Positions 8,554-16,200 of a stretch of DNA of 64,000 nt are shown here, piece after piece. The stretch lies in NCBI RefSeq assembly GCF_027921845.1, contig NZ_BSEN01000006.1, forward strand, positions 588,020-652,019. Reading direction: 5' to 3'. The notes under the pieces are model-generated. The model was not told the origin of the DNA. It made no database searches and was given only the letters and a program-made list of their open reading frames with translations. Each line of letters starts with the position of its first letter. The stretch's first letter is position 1. The position numbers were made by a program, and so were the translations under genes. This DNA comes from Leifsonia poae. Lineage in GTDB: Bacteria > Actinomycetota > Actinomycetes > Actinomycetales > Microbacteriaceae.

Positions 8554-8616
8554 GAAGCCTGCAGCGAGCACGGGCCGATCGTCGCAATCCTCGCGTACAT
8601 CGGCCTCCGGTGCCGC
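8470..8616 (+). pseudogene. Tyrosine recombinase (integrase) remnant
   Basis: Plus-strand frame with RTPPYLTNDQVAKRLEAC followed by HGPIVAILAYIGLR. This matches the start of the catalytic domain of phage-type tyrosine integrases, including the AYTGLR box carrying the first catalytic Arg (here AYIGLR). The frame loses similarity immediately after GLR, where WGE is expected, and there is no start codon or C-terminal HxxR/Tyr region. It is a fragment of an integrase gene and marks this stretch as a decayed mobile element. Confidence 0.5.
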
Positions 8617-8730
8617 CCTGAGCGCAATCGCCGGGGTGCACAGCGTTCAACTCATCGACGAGGACGACCTGGAGTAGCGGTCCGCTCTGCAGAGCGGTCG
8701 CAGGCTCAGGACCGGGGGCAGGGCGCAGGC

Positions 8731-9621
8731 TCAGGACGCAGGCTGAGCGAAGTGCAGGAGGAGCAGCTGCGGACGGCCGGAGACCGCGCGCGTCGCCTCG
8801 GGCACGTATGCCATCAGAGACCATGGCCACGCCGGCCAGTCGCCGATCTCGGTGCTCGGCCTCGGCAGCGGCGAGTCGTCCCAGTGGAGGGCCGGCTCCT
8901 CGCAGCCACGCAGCTCGAGTCTCGCGGCGAGCGCGGCCCGAAGATAGTCGCCGAGGGGATGCCGGAATGCCGGGGCGAGGCGGCGCTCGCCGTCGGGTCC
9001 TAGACCCTTGATGCCCGAGCCGATCGTGGTGAGCTCGCGATGCACGTCTGAGATGAGGAGCGCGCCACCCGGGCGCAGCACGCGGGCGAACTCGGCGAAC
9101 ACCGGGCCGAGGTCGCTCACGTGGACGAGCGCGAGCGCGCACACGACCACATCGACTGATCGGTCGGCGAGAGGCAGTCGATCGACTGATCCCAGTTGGA
9201 AGTCGCCCTCCGGGACACGCTCTCGGGCCAGCTCGAGCATGTCCGGTGACCCGTCGACGCCGATCACGGTGTGGCCGAGGTCGGCGAGAATCCGCGCGAA
9301 TCGCCCTGTGCCGCACGCGGCATCCAGGGCGACGCCGACCTCGCGGCGCGCCAGCCATTCGGTGATGACCGGCTCGTCGATCGCGAAGAGGCCACCGCCC
9401 GCATTCGCGTCGTAGTCGGGCGCCTGCTGCTGATAGGTGACGTCAGCGGCCACGCGCTCCGCGAGCACCCCACGATTCTGGAGTTTCCCGTCGGCGAGCA
9501 ATCGGCGGATCTCGGCGACCCGGTCTTCGACGAAGGCTTGATCGTGGTCACCGGCCCATGCGTCGAGCAGAGCGGACCCTTCGATGCCGAGCAGATACGC
9601 AAGAGGGTCCTGATAGATCAC
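8731..9621 (-). CDS. SAM-dependent class I methyltransferase
   Basis: About 296-aa methyltransferase. The AdoMet-binding core starts at about residue 97 with motif I as ALDAACGTGRFA, followed by IGVDGSPDML, the acidic VDVVVCALALVHV strand and VLRPGGALLISD. N-terminal to it is a helical region (YLLGIEGSALL, DQAFVEDRVAEIRRLL) seen in a common actinobacterial subfamily of unknown substrate. A minus-strand TACGCT box (9635-9630) lies 8 nt from GTG 9621, so leaderless initiation is plausible; TTG 9627 is an alternative. It lies inside the decayed island but looks intact. Confidence 0.8.
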   Translation of the reverse strand: MIYQDPLAYLLGIEGSALLDAWAGDHDQAFVEDRVAEIRRLLADGKLQNRGVLAERVAADVTYQQQAPDYDANAGGGLFAIDEPVITEWLARREVGVALDAACGTGRFARILADLGHTVIGVDGSPDMLELARERVPEGDFQLGSVDRLPLADRSVDVVVCALALVHVSDLGPVFAEFARVLRPGGALLISDVHRELTTIGSGIKGLGPDGERRLAPAFRHPLGDYLRAALAARLELRGCEEPALHWDDSPLPRPSTEIGDWPAWPWSLMAYVPEATRAVSGRPQLLLLHFAQPAS

Positions 9622-9696
9622 GATCAAGGAGCGTAGCCAGCGCCATGCGCGCAGATCAAGGCACCGCTACTTCCTTCGGGCACCCCTTCAGGGAGA

Positions 9697-10383
9697 TCAA
9701 CGGCCGCAGCGCACGCAGTCGTGGTGGTGGTGATCCTCATCGTCGTGCTCGTCCTCGAGCAGCATTCCAACGGAAGTGGCGCATGCGTCCCCCTTCCACG
9801 CCTCGATCCCTTCGCGGATCGCGAAGAACGCGATGACGAGTGCGGCGATCGGGTCAGCCCACCACCATCCGAGGAGCGAGTTGAGCAGCAGGCCGACCAG
9901 AACGGCGGCCGAGAGGTAGGTGCAGATCAGTGTCTGTTTAGAGTCCGCGACCGCTGTTGCGGAGCCGAGCTCGCGTCCCGCGCGCCTCTCGGCGAGAGAC
10001 AGGAACGGCATGACGATCACGCTCAACGCGGTCAGCACGATCCCAACGGGTGAGTGATGGACCTCTACGCGGCCGAACACGGTCAGCAACGAGCTGATGC
10101 TCACATAGGCGGCCAGTGCGAAGAAGGCGATCGAGATCACCCGCAGGGTGGGCTTCTCCCACCGCTCGGGATCGCGTCGGGTGAACTGCCATGCAACAGC
10201 GGCCGCGGAGAGGACCTCGATCGTCGAGTCCAACCCGAACCCGATGAGTGCGCCGGAGGATGCTGCGGTACCGGCGGTGATCGCGACCACTGCTTCTATG
10301 AGGTTGTAGCCGATCGTCGCCGCGACGACCCAACGGATGCGTCGCTGAAGGACGGATGTGCGGTCCATGATGGTGGCGCTCAT
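9697..10383 (-). CDS. CDF-family cation efflux protein
   Basis: Cation diffusion facilitator of 228 aa, expected to export divalent metal (Cd, Zn, Co or similar) from the cytoplasm. It begins with VVAATIGYNLIEAVVAI and has about six membrane segments, with the metal-site motif GLDSTIE in TM2 and ATAVADSKQT and WWADP in TM5. The tail is very short and ends in a metal-binding stretch rich in His, Asp and Cys (DEDHHHHDCVRC), in place of the usual C-terminal dimerisation domain. ATG 10383 overlaps the upstream regulator's stop as ATGA. The pairing with a CmtR-like sensor predicts metal-inducible export. Confidence 0.88.
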   Translation of the reverse strand: MSATIMDRTSVLQRRIRWVVAATIGYNLIEAVVAITAGTAASSGALIGFGLDSTIEVLSAAAVAWQFTRRDPERWEKPTLRVISIAFFALAAYVSISSLLTVFGRVEVHHSPVGIVLTALSVIVMPFLSLAERRAGRELGSATAVADSKQTLICTYLSAAVLVGLLLNSLLGWWWADPIAALVIAFFAIREGIEAWKGDACATSVGMLLEDEHDDEDHHHHDCVRCGR

Positions 10384-10724
10384 GCGCAGTGGCATTCCTC
10401 TCCCGCGCAGCAGCCGGGCTCCACGAACAGGGTCACCCGCAGCAGCTCATCCAGCGCGGGCGCGATATGCCCATCGGCCAGCCGGTACCAGGTGCGCCTG
10501 CCCTCAGGGATGGCTTCGACGAGGCCGCATCCTCGCAGGCAGGCGAGTTGGTTCGACATCACCTGACGAGACACGCCCAGCGCGTCAGCCAGGTCGGCGG
10601 GGAACGCGGGAGCTTCACGCAGGGAAAGCAGTATCCCAACACGGGTGGCGTCGGACAGGGCGTGACCGAACCGCGCCAGGGCGGCAGTATGGGTCACCGT
10701 GGCGGCCGGGGCAGTGGTGGTCAT
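10380..10724 (-). CDS. ArsR/SmtB metal sensor, CmtR-like repressor
   Basis: 114-aa winged-helix repressor. The recognition-helix region SRQVMSNQLACLRGCGLV carries the CLRGC cysteine pair that, with a C-terminal Cys, binds Cd(II)/Pb(II) in mycobacterial CmtR. The C-terminus here has CCAGEECHC, giving candidate third ligands. The LADGHIAPALDELLRV segment also follows CmtR closely. ATG 10724 is chosen because it begins the conserved domain and lies just downstream of a perfect dyad operator (10733-10752); the frame is open further upstream. Translationally coupled to the CDF exporter. Confidence 0.85.
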   Translation of the reverse strand: MTTTAPAATVTHTAALARFGHALSDATRVGILLSLREAPAFPADLADALGVSRQVMSNQLACLRGCGLVEAIPEGRRTWYRLADGHIAPALDELLRVTLFVEPGCCAGEECHCA

Positions 10725-10732
10725 GCGCCAAT

Positions 10733-10752
10733 AGTACAGCGAAACCTGTACT
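10733..10752 (-). promoter_or_regulatory. CmtR-type operator dyad
   Basis: Perfect inverted repeat AGTACAG-N6-CTGTACT, centred about 18 bp upstream of the regulator start codon. Size and position fit an ArsR-family operator that blocks transcription until metal binds. Binding itself is inferred. Confidence 0.7.
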
Positions 10753-11000
10753 GTTCTCGCTGCGCGCCCGTCGGCTCTGGCCTTTCCACTCGAGCGATTC
10801 TCGTCACGGGCGGCATGGGTCACGACACGGCACTCCGGTCTGGCTCGCCGGTTGCGAACCGTCTGCTTGCCCAGAAATGCGTGGGGTCGCACATCCCGCC
10901 CCCGCGAGATGTGCGAACAACCTGCCGCCAGGAAGATTCAACACGCGACCAAGCCGGCGATACCCGTTGCGACGTGGGTGACCGCGTAGCGGGGCCGGGG
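10753..11000. other. Gap without a recognisable gene
   Basis: About 250 bases upstream of the CmtR-like operator, continuing to a hairpin and then the phosphoesterase remnant. Open frames exist but none has coherent protein features. The upstream promoter elements of the cmtR-like gene should lie at the left edge. Confidence 0.4.
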
Positions 11001-11039
11001 CGCGAAGTGGGCCGGGGTGCCGACCCCCGGCCCTTCGCG
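11001..11039 (-). terminator. GC-rich hairpin downstream of the phosphoesterase remnant
   Basis: Strong inverted repeat: CGCGAAG/GGGCCGGGG pairs with CCCCGGCCC/TTCGCG around a short loop, with a 2-nt bulge. It lies about 30 bp past the stop of the minus-strand remnant. There is no T-tract, so it is at best a GC-rich actinobacterial-type terminator. Confidence 0.4.
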
Positions 11040-11070
11040 TTGGGTCGGATCACCCGCCAATGCGCCTGCG

Positions 11071-11706
11071 TCAGTTGTCGCGTCGCGATCCGATGATGCC
11101 GGGTAGCACCTGGGTGCCTTCCTTCTGAACGGCGGTCAGCGACGACGGGTCGAGTCCGAGGGCCGCCAGTATCGTTGGGGCGACCTGGGTGGTCTCGACG
11201 GGCGCCGAGTTCACCTGTGCCGGAACGCCGGAACCGTCGATGACCATCAGCACGTGCCGGTCGCCGGTGTTCATGCCGCCGTGCTCGGCGAGCTTGGTCG
11301 GACCCGAGTAGATCACGCCCTCCTGCACCTCGCCGAAGACGTCGGGGTAGTGACCACTGTCGACGGCGACGCCGAAGAAGTTCGCGGCATCCTTGCCTGC
11401 CCAGAGCTGGCTCAGTCCGGAGTGCTGCACTGTGACGGGCGTGCCGCCGGCGTCGAGGCCCTGAGCACTGTGATTCCACAGGTAAGCCTTAACGAAGTCG
11501 TCGGCAGTCTGGGAGTTGTCCGACAGGTAGGACTGCCACAGGTCGTCGTCGGTACCGGCTACGATCAGCTTCGCGTTGCTCGGGTGGCTCTGCGCCCAAG
11601 CGGCATTGATCGCGTCGACGATGGGGCCGTCCTTGACCGTCACCAGCTTGGCCGGGTCCTGCGGCGACTGACCGTCTGCTCGGTCGCCGCCTCGCCGACC
11701 AGACGG
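11071..11706 (-). pseudogene. 5'-truncated alkaline-phosphatase-superfamily gene
   Basis: The frame encodes only the C-terminal third of a type I phosphodiesterase/nucleotide pyrophosphatase-like protein: KLIVAGTDDDLWQSYL, the metal-site loop EHGGMNTGDRHVLMV and the terminal VETTQVAPTILAALGLDP. Family-like sequence can be followed back to about 11680. Further upstream the same frame runs straight into the stop codon of the DUF389 gene at 11707-11709, so the N-terminal domain with the catalytic Thr/Ser is missing. An internal deletion that brought the two genes together explains this best. Any product would lack the nucleophile. Confidence 0.7.
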
Positions 11707-12660
11707 TCAGACCGTACCGTGCTGTCCGGTGATCGCCTGTGCTGCGTGCCGTCGCTGGTTCACGCGCTGCACAATCAGGGTCGCCACCCCGCCGAGTGTG
11801 ATCGCGGCGAGGTTGATGACCAACTGGATGAGTGCGCCGACGGCCTGCTCGGTGGCCCCGTAGGCGAGGGCGACAGCGGCATTCGCGGCGGCCGGAATCG
11901 TCGTCACCGAGATCAGAACCCCGATGAGTGCGCCCGACTTCGCGGTTGACAGAGACAGCAAGCCGGCGATGCCGGCGAGGAAACCGACCACCCAGCTGAG
12001 CACGTTCGGCCTCCAGATGAAATCGGTCAGAGGCCGGGAGTGCAGCAGGTCGGCGGGTGACATCAGGTGGAGAGCGGTGAGCAGCAAGGTGAACAGGATG
12101 GTGATCGCGATAGCGACGGCGAACCCGATGGCGAGTGCGAGGACGGATTGAGCGATCATCCGAGGTCGCCACCGTACGAGGCCCACTGAGAGCGCGGCAA
12201 GCGGGCCGAAGTCTGGGCCGACGACCATCGCGCCGACGATGAGGATGGGTTCGTCGAAGACCACACCGATCGCGGCGATCATGGTGGCGACGGACATGAA
12301 CGTCAGGAAGGTGGGGGAGAGGCTGGTCTCTTCATGAGTGCGCTGCTCGATCTCTTGCCACACCACCGCGTCGGCGGCGTGCCCGGGGGCGGCGCGGCTT
12401 GCGCGCTTCGCCGCATCCGAGATCTCGATGCCGATGTCGTCGACCGAGATCGAGCCCTCGTGCTGCACCCCGAGTTGCTGAAGCTGGTCGAGCAGGATGC
12501 TCACCCCTTCGCGGGCGACATCGCAGAGCACCAGGTCGCCGACAGGTCGGGTAGCGGCCTTCGGGATGCGAACGATGTTGGTCGTCGCCACGTTGTCCTG
12601 GAGGGTCGTGAGCACCTGGTCGACGAGGTTGGCGGGGGCGATGATTCGCAGATGCTGCAC
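11707..12660 (-). CDS. DUF389 membrane protein
   Basis: 317-aa protein of the DUF389 (TIGR00341-like) family. A cytoplasmic N-terminal domain of about 110 residues (begins QHLRIIAPANLVDQVL) is followed by the conserved EETSLSPTFLTFMSVATMIAAIG and VGAMVVGPDFGPLAALS blocks and about six membrane segments. Function of the family is unknown. GTG 12660 is chosen because family members start at this QHLRI block; the frame runs upstream to 12744 without family-like sequence. It precedes the phosphoesterase remnant on the same strand. Confidence 0.85.
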   Translation of the reverse strand: MQHLRIIAPANLVDQVLTTLQDNVATTNIVRIPKAATRPVGDLVLCDVAREGVSILLDQLQQLGVQHEGSISVDDIGIEISDAAKRASRAAPGHAADAVVWQEIEQRTHEETSLSPTFLTFMSVATMIAAIGVVFDEPILIVGAMVVGPDFGPLAALSVGLVRWRPRMIAQSVLALAIGFAVAIAITILFTLLLTALHLMSPADLLHSRPLTDFIWRPNVLSWVVGFLAGIAGLLSLSTAKSGALIGVLISVTTIPAAANAAVALAYGATEQAVGALIQLVINLAAITLGGVATLIVQRVNQRRHAAQAITGQHGTV

Positions 12661-12778
12661 GTGGCCAGTGTCACCGCAATCGAGCCGCGCGTCTGGCGAT
12701 CGGGGGCGTGTCGGTGAAGGCGCCCCTGGTCCACTTGCCCACATTGTGCCCGCAACTCAATCGCAGACCGCGTCATCA

Positions 12779-12822
12779 CTGTGATCGTGGTGTCGCGGGT
12801 TCAAGTCCCGCTCCCGTTCCAC
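12779..12822 (+). tRNA. Orphan 3' half of a tRNA-His-like gene (possible att remnant)
   Basis: The sequence contains an anticodon-loop-like CTGTGAT (anticodon GTG), then a variable stretch and a perfect T-arm: stem GCGGG/CCCGC (12795-12799 and 12807-12811) around TTCAAGT. Seven acceptor-strand bases and a C at the discriminator position follow, as in bacterial tRNA-His. The 5' half (acceptor strand, D-arm, anticodon 5' stem) cannot be found upstream, so it is not a functional tRNA. A tRNA 3' half starting at the anticodon loop is the classic footprint of integrase-mediated insertion. Confidence 0.45.
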
Positions 12823-12897
12823 GCCGTGCCGCGACCGCGTCGCTTTACCTCGGCGCGCGAAGGGAATAGCCTGACTCCCTTGTCGAAGGAGGCCGGC

Positions 12898-13491
12898 GTG
12901 GCGAACACCCCGTGGAGCGGACCCGTTCCCGCTGGGCTGACGACCGCGGAGTTCGTGCTGCGTCCGATCGTGGCCGACGACGCGGAGAAGGATCATGCCG
13001 CCGTGATGGAGACGCGGGAGGACCTGCGGCTCTGGGAGCAATCGGAATGGCCCGCGGACGATTTCACGGTGGAGGCGAACCGTGAGGACCTCGTCGGCCT
13101 GCAAGAACGTCATGCCCAACGTCGTGCATTCACCTACACGGTGCTCGCTCCGGATGGCGGCGAATCCCTCGGCTGCGTCTACGTCTTCCCCATCGGGGCA
13201 TCCTTCCTCGCGAAGTCCACGGTCACTCCCGTCGGTGACGACGAGTGGGCCGACGTGGAGGCCGTCGTGTACTTCTGGGCTCGTCGAAGTCAGATGGAGA
13301 AGGGAATGGATGAGCGGCTTCTGGCCGCCCTTCGCACCTGGTTCGCGGACGAGTGGAAGGTGGAGAGAGCCGTCTTCGTCACGAATGAGCAATTCACCCA
13401 GCAGGTGGAACTCCTGCGTCGCGCGGGACTGCGCCTGAAGTTCGAACTCGTCGAGCCCGGCAAGCCGGGGACGTACCTCGTCTTCGGTTGA
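12898..13491 (+). CDS. GNAT-like acetyltransferase
   Basis: 197-aa protein of GNAT N-acetyltransferase type: LRPIVADDAEKDHAAV at the N-terminus, then FTYTVLAPDGGESLGCVYVF and a WADVEAVVYFWARRS strand. The canonical Q/RxxGxG/A pyrophosphate loop is poorly preserved. GTG 12898 is supported by AAGGAGG 5 nt upstream. It is the first gene right of the tRNA-like fragment and overlaps the region just before the next GNAT gene, so both are probably co-transcribed. Substrate unknown. Confidence 0.7.
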   Translation: MANTPWSGPVPAGLTTAEFVLRPIVADDAEKDHAAVMETREDLRLWEQSEWPADDFTVEANREDLVGLQERHAQRRAFTYTVLAPDGGESLGCVYVFPIGASFLAKSTVTPVGDDEWADVEAVVYFWARRSQMEKGMDERLLAALRTWFADEWKVERAVFVTNEQFTQQVELLRRAGLRLKFELVEPGKPGTYLVFG

Positions 13492-13529
13492 TGCACTGGG
13501 ATCCGCACTGTCGGTATATGGTCGGCGGC

Positions 13530-14075
13530 GTGAAAGTGATCAGGGGGAATCGCGTCACACTCCGGCCATGGCGCGCAGCAGACGCTCCGTTCGTCTTCGA
13601 CCTGTATTCGAACGAGGATGTTCAGCGGTTCCTCGGACGTCGGCCCACGCTGATGAAGGACCGCGCCGCCGCGGATGCGCTGATCGAGCGGCTGGCGGCG
13701 GTGGACGACCCCGTGCGGGGCTATTGGGCAGTCGAGGTCGCTGACTCCGGTGAACTGCTGGGCACGGTGATGATCCAGGGCATCCGGCGGTCGGGCGAGA
13801 GTGAACGCTCTACTGAACTCGAGATCGGCTGGCACTTGCATCCGGATGCGTGGGGACGCGGCTATGCGACCAGCGCCGCAGAGCTGCTGGCGCAGCACGC
13901 TTTCGCATCCGGCGCCGAGCGGCTGATCGCGGTGGTGCGCCCGGGGAACGAGGCGTCGATCCGGGTCTGTCAGCGGCTCGGCATGGACGACGCCGGGGTG
14001 ACGGACAGCTACTACGACGTGCGCTGTCACCTCTTCGTGCTCGAGCGCACGCCATCGGCGGCGGTCGCGGACTGA
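13530..14075 (+). CDS. GNAT family N-acetyltransferase (RimJ/RimL type)
   Basis: 181-aa acetyltransferase of the Acetyltransf_3 group: VIRGNRVTLRPWRAADAPFV at the start, ELEIGWHLHPDAWGRGYATSAAELL containing the acetyl-CoA loop GRGYAT, and NEASIRVCQRLGM. GTG 13530 matches where relatives begin, and a TATATG box at 13515-13520 is placed for a nearly leaderless mRNA; ATG 13518 or 13491 are alternatives. Likely acetylates a protein N-terminus or a small amine; the specific target is not known. Confidence 0.82.
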   Translation: MKVIRGNRVTLRPWRAADAPFVFDLYSNEDVQRFLGRRPTLMKDRAAADALIERLAAVDDPVRGYWAVEVADSGELLGTVMIQGIRRSGESERSTELEIGWHLHPDAWGRGYATSAAELLAQHAFASGAERLIAVVRPGNEASIRVCQRLGMDDAGVTDSYYDVRCHLFVLERTPSAAVAD

Positions 14076-14139
14076 AGCACCCCCGGCACCGACGGTGGTC
14101 GGAGGTATCGTGCGTGCACATCGACGAGAGGAGATCCTC

Positions 14140-15021
14140 GTGATCGCTGTCACCACCCCGACCGGCAATGTCGGGTCCCATATCGTGCGGCTGCTGCTCC
14201 AGGTGGGCGAGCGCCCGCGGCTTCTGCTGCGCGACCCCGATCGCCTCGACCCGGAGGTGCGCGAGCGCGTCGACCTGGCGGTCGGCGACCTGCGCGACCC
14301 CGACTACGTGATGGAGGCGACGCGCGACGTCGAAGCGGTCTACTGGGTGCATCCGGATGATTGGTCGCTGCCCGACCCGAACGCCGACGCCGAGCGCACG
14401 GGGGAGGGCCTCGCCGAAGCGATGCGCCGCAACCGCATGCCGCGCGTTGTCTTCCAGAGCAGCATCGGCGCCGAACTGCGCGACGGTGCGGGCTTCATCG
14501 ACGGGCTGGCGGCCGTCGAGGAACGACTGGATGCGGCGCGGGAGGAGACCGGCACCGCTTTGATCCACCTGCGCTGCGGGTATTTCATGACCAATCTGCT
14601 GGCGGACGTCGACGGACTGCGAGCGGGACGCCTCACGACGACGCGGCTACTCGACGACGCGATGCCGTGGGTGGATCCGCGCGACATCGCGACCGTCGCC
14701 GCACTGCGACTGCTCGCGCGGGACTGGAGCGGCCCGCAGGTGCAGGCGGTGCACGGGCCGACCGACCTGACCTGGTCCCAGGCGGCCGCGGAACTGTCGG
14801 CGGCGACCGGCACGACCATCGAGGCGCAGCAGATCCCGGACGACGACGAGCGCGCCGCGCTGCGGGCCGCGGGGATGAGCGAGGTGGCGGTGGACGGGAT
14901 CCTCGGCATGTCAGTCAGCAAGCGCGAGGGCTTTACTCCCGAGCAGCCTCGCTCACCGCTGACGACGACCCCCGGCACTCTTGCCGGCTGGGCGATCGAG
15001 CACCTGCGCCCGGCACTATGA
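14140..15021 (+). CDS. NmrA-like NAD(P)-binding protein
   Basis: 293-aa atypical SDR/NmrA family protein. The Rossmann motif is TTPTGNVGSHIVRLL at residues 5-19; RLLLRDPDRLDPEV, a YWVHPDD loop and PRVVFQSSIGAEL follow, and the conserved PWVDPRDIATVAA sits in the C-terminal half. It lacks the YxxxK pair of classical SDR enzymes, as is usual for NmrA-like redox sensors and quinone reductases. GTG 14140 has GAGAGGAGA upstream. It stands alone, convergent with the glycerophosphodiesterase gene. Confidence 0.8.
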   Translation: MIAVTTPTGNVGSHIVRLLLQVGERPRLLLRDPDRLDPEVRERVDLAVGDLRDPDYVMEATRDVEAVYWVHPDDWSLPDPNADAERTGEGLAEAMRRNRMPRVVFQSSIGAELRDGAGFIDGLAAVEERLDAAREETGTALIHLRCGYFMTNLLADVDGLRAGRLTTTRLLDDAMPWVDPRDIATVAALRLLARDWSGPQVQAVHGPTDLTWSQAAAELSAATGTTIEAQQIPDDDERAALRAAGMSEVAVDGILGMSVSKREGFTPEQPRSPLTTTPGTLAGWAIEHLRPAL

Positions 15022-15062
15022 GCGGGCAACCACTGTCGAGCGGCCGACGTCCCGCGACGGCG

Positions 15063-15974
15063 TCAGCCCAGCACCTCGGTCACGCCCGAGATCATCAACC
15101 CCTGGGCGCCGAGTGTCCTGACCCGGTCCGCGTCCGTGCGCGTCGGGATGATGTGGGCGATGACCGGCTTGCCCAGTGCCGTCACCTGCGACCAGCTGCC
15201 GCTCGACGCCTGGTAGTCGAGCCCGAGCGAGGACCAGCGCGCCTGGGTCGAGCTCAGCAGCTCGGGCGACACCTCGATCTCCGCTCCGTAGTAGTACCCC
15301 CAGGAACGCCACTTCTGCTCGGCCGCGAACGCCGGCCATGCGCCGCTAGTGCAGTAGCCCTTCGCCACGAACGTCTCGCGCGGTCTCGACACCCGCTTCG
15401 TGAGCTTCAGCAGTTCAGGGAAATGCTCCGCCGGAACCACCTTCGGGTCGATGAAGATCGTGTGGGTCTCGCCGAACTCGCGCAGCAGGTCCTCGAAGCG
15501 CAGGTACGGCCTCCGGGGCTGTGCGGGGTCGTTGGTCTCGGCGGCGGTGATCGTGTGCTTCGAGACCTCGCTCCAGGTGTGGTCGGCGGCGACGAATCCC
15601 GAGGTGCCGGATGTGCGGTCGAGGGTCGCATCGTGGAGTCCGAACCACACGCCATCGGCGGTGCGCGCCAGGGAGATCTCGAGGGCATCCACGTGATGGG
15701 CGGCCGACTGCTGGTACGCGAACAGCGACATCTCGGGCCAGTCGGCGGAACCGCCGCGATGCGCGACCGTGAACGGGTCGGAGGCGAAGAGCTCGCTGAC
15801 GCGCTTGCCGCGGGGGACGCCGGAGAAGATTGTGTTCTGCAGCACCAGCGGCTCGGCGAGCACGGCGGCCGTCGTCACCGCGGCTGCCGCGCCGACGGCT
15901 CCGATCAGGAACGCGCGCCGCGTCACCGACGGGCGCGACGCATCCGCGGAGGGCGGCGCTGTCGGCTCGGGCAT
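15063..15974 (-). CDS. Tat-exported glycerophosphodiester phosphodiesterase
   Basis: 303-aa GDPD-family protein that hydrolyses glycerophosphodiesters to glycerol-3-phosphate and an alcohol. The N-terminus has a twin-arginine signal (TRRAFLIG followed by an Ala-rich hydrophobic stretch), so it should be exported folded. Catalytic motifs: FTVAHRGGSADWPE (general acid-base His and metal-site Glu) and FGLHDATLDRTSG. ATG 15974 places the Tat motif at about residues 20-26. The gene is monocistronic and convergent with the NmrA-like gene. Confidence 0.87.
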   Translation of the reverse strand: MPEPTAPPSADASRPSVTRRAFLIGAVGAAAAVTTAAVLAEPLVLQNTIFSGVPRGKRVSELFASDPFTVAHRGGSADWPEMSLFAYQQSAAHHVDALEISLARTADGVWFGLHDATLDRTSGTSGFVAADHTWSEVSKHTITAAETNDPAQPRRPYLRFEDLLREFGETHTIFIDPKVVPAEHFPELLKLTKRVSRPRETFVAKGYCTSGAWPAFAAEQKWRSWGYYYGAEIEVSPELLSSTQARWSSLGLDYQASSGSWSQVTALGKPVIAHIIPTRTDADRVRTLGAQGLMISGVTEVLG

Positions 15975-16110
15975 GCGGCACTCTAACCCGCCGCACCGGG
16001 AAACGGGAGCGTTCTCGCTGAGCATCGCCGCACAGTCCGGCGCGCGTCGATGGCGGCGCGTCGCGCATCTGCCATGCTGTCGATCGGATGCGCACCTGCT
16101 GTACACCGCG

Positions 16111-16116
16111 TATAGT
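16111..16116 (+). promoter_or_regulatory. Probable -10 box of putrescine oxidase gene
   Basis: TATAGT lies 85 bp before the oxidase start in the divergent spacer from the glycerophosphodiesterase gene. No convincing -35 is seen, so the assignment rests on the -10 and the ribosome site GGAAGACAG before ATG 16201. Confidence 0.4.
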
Positions 16117-16200
16117 CCAGCAGGCGACGCCCCGACCTACGATCGCGGTGAGTCGTGAAGCTCGAAGATCGAACACGAACCATCGAACGGAAGACAGGCA

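Noticed and set aside
10820-11479. Minus-strand frame of about 219 codons
   Set aside because: Out-of-frame reading of the phosphoesterase remnant; Arg-rich without protein features.
12740-12822. A complete tRNA gene
   Set aside because: T-arm and anticodon loop are convincing, but no acceptor 5' strand (AACGGGA expected) or D-arm can be found at the right distance. Kept only as a 3' half.
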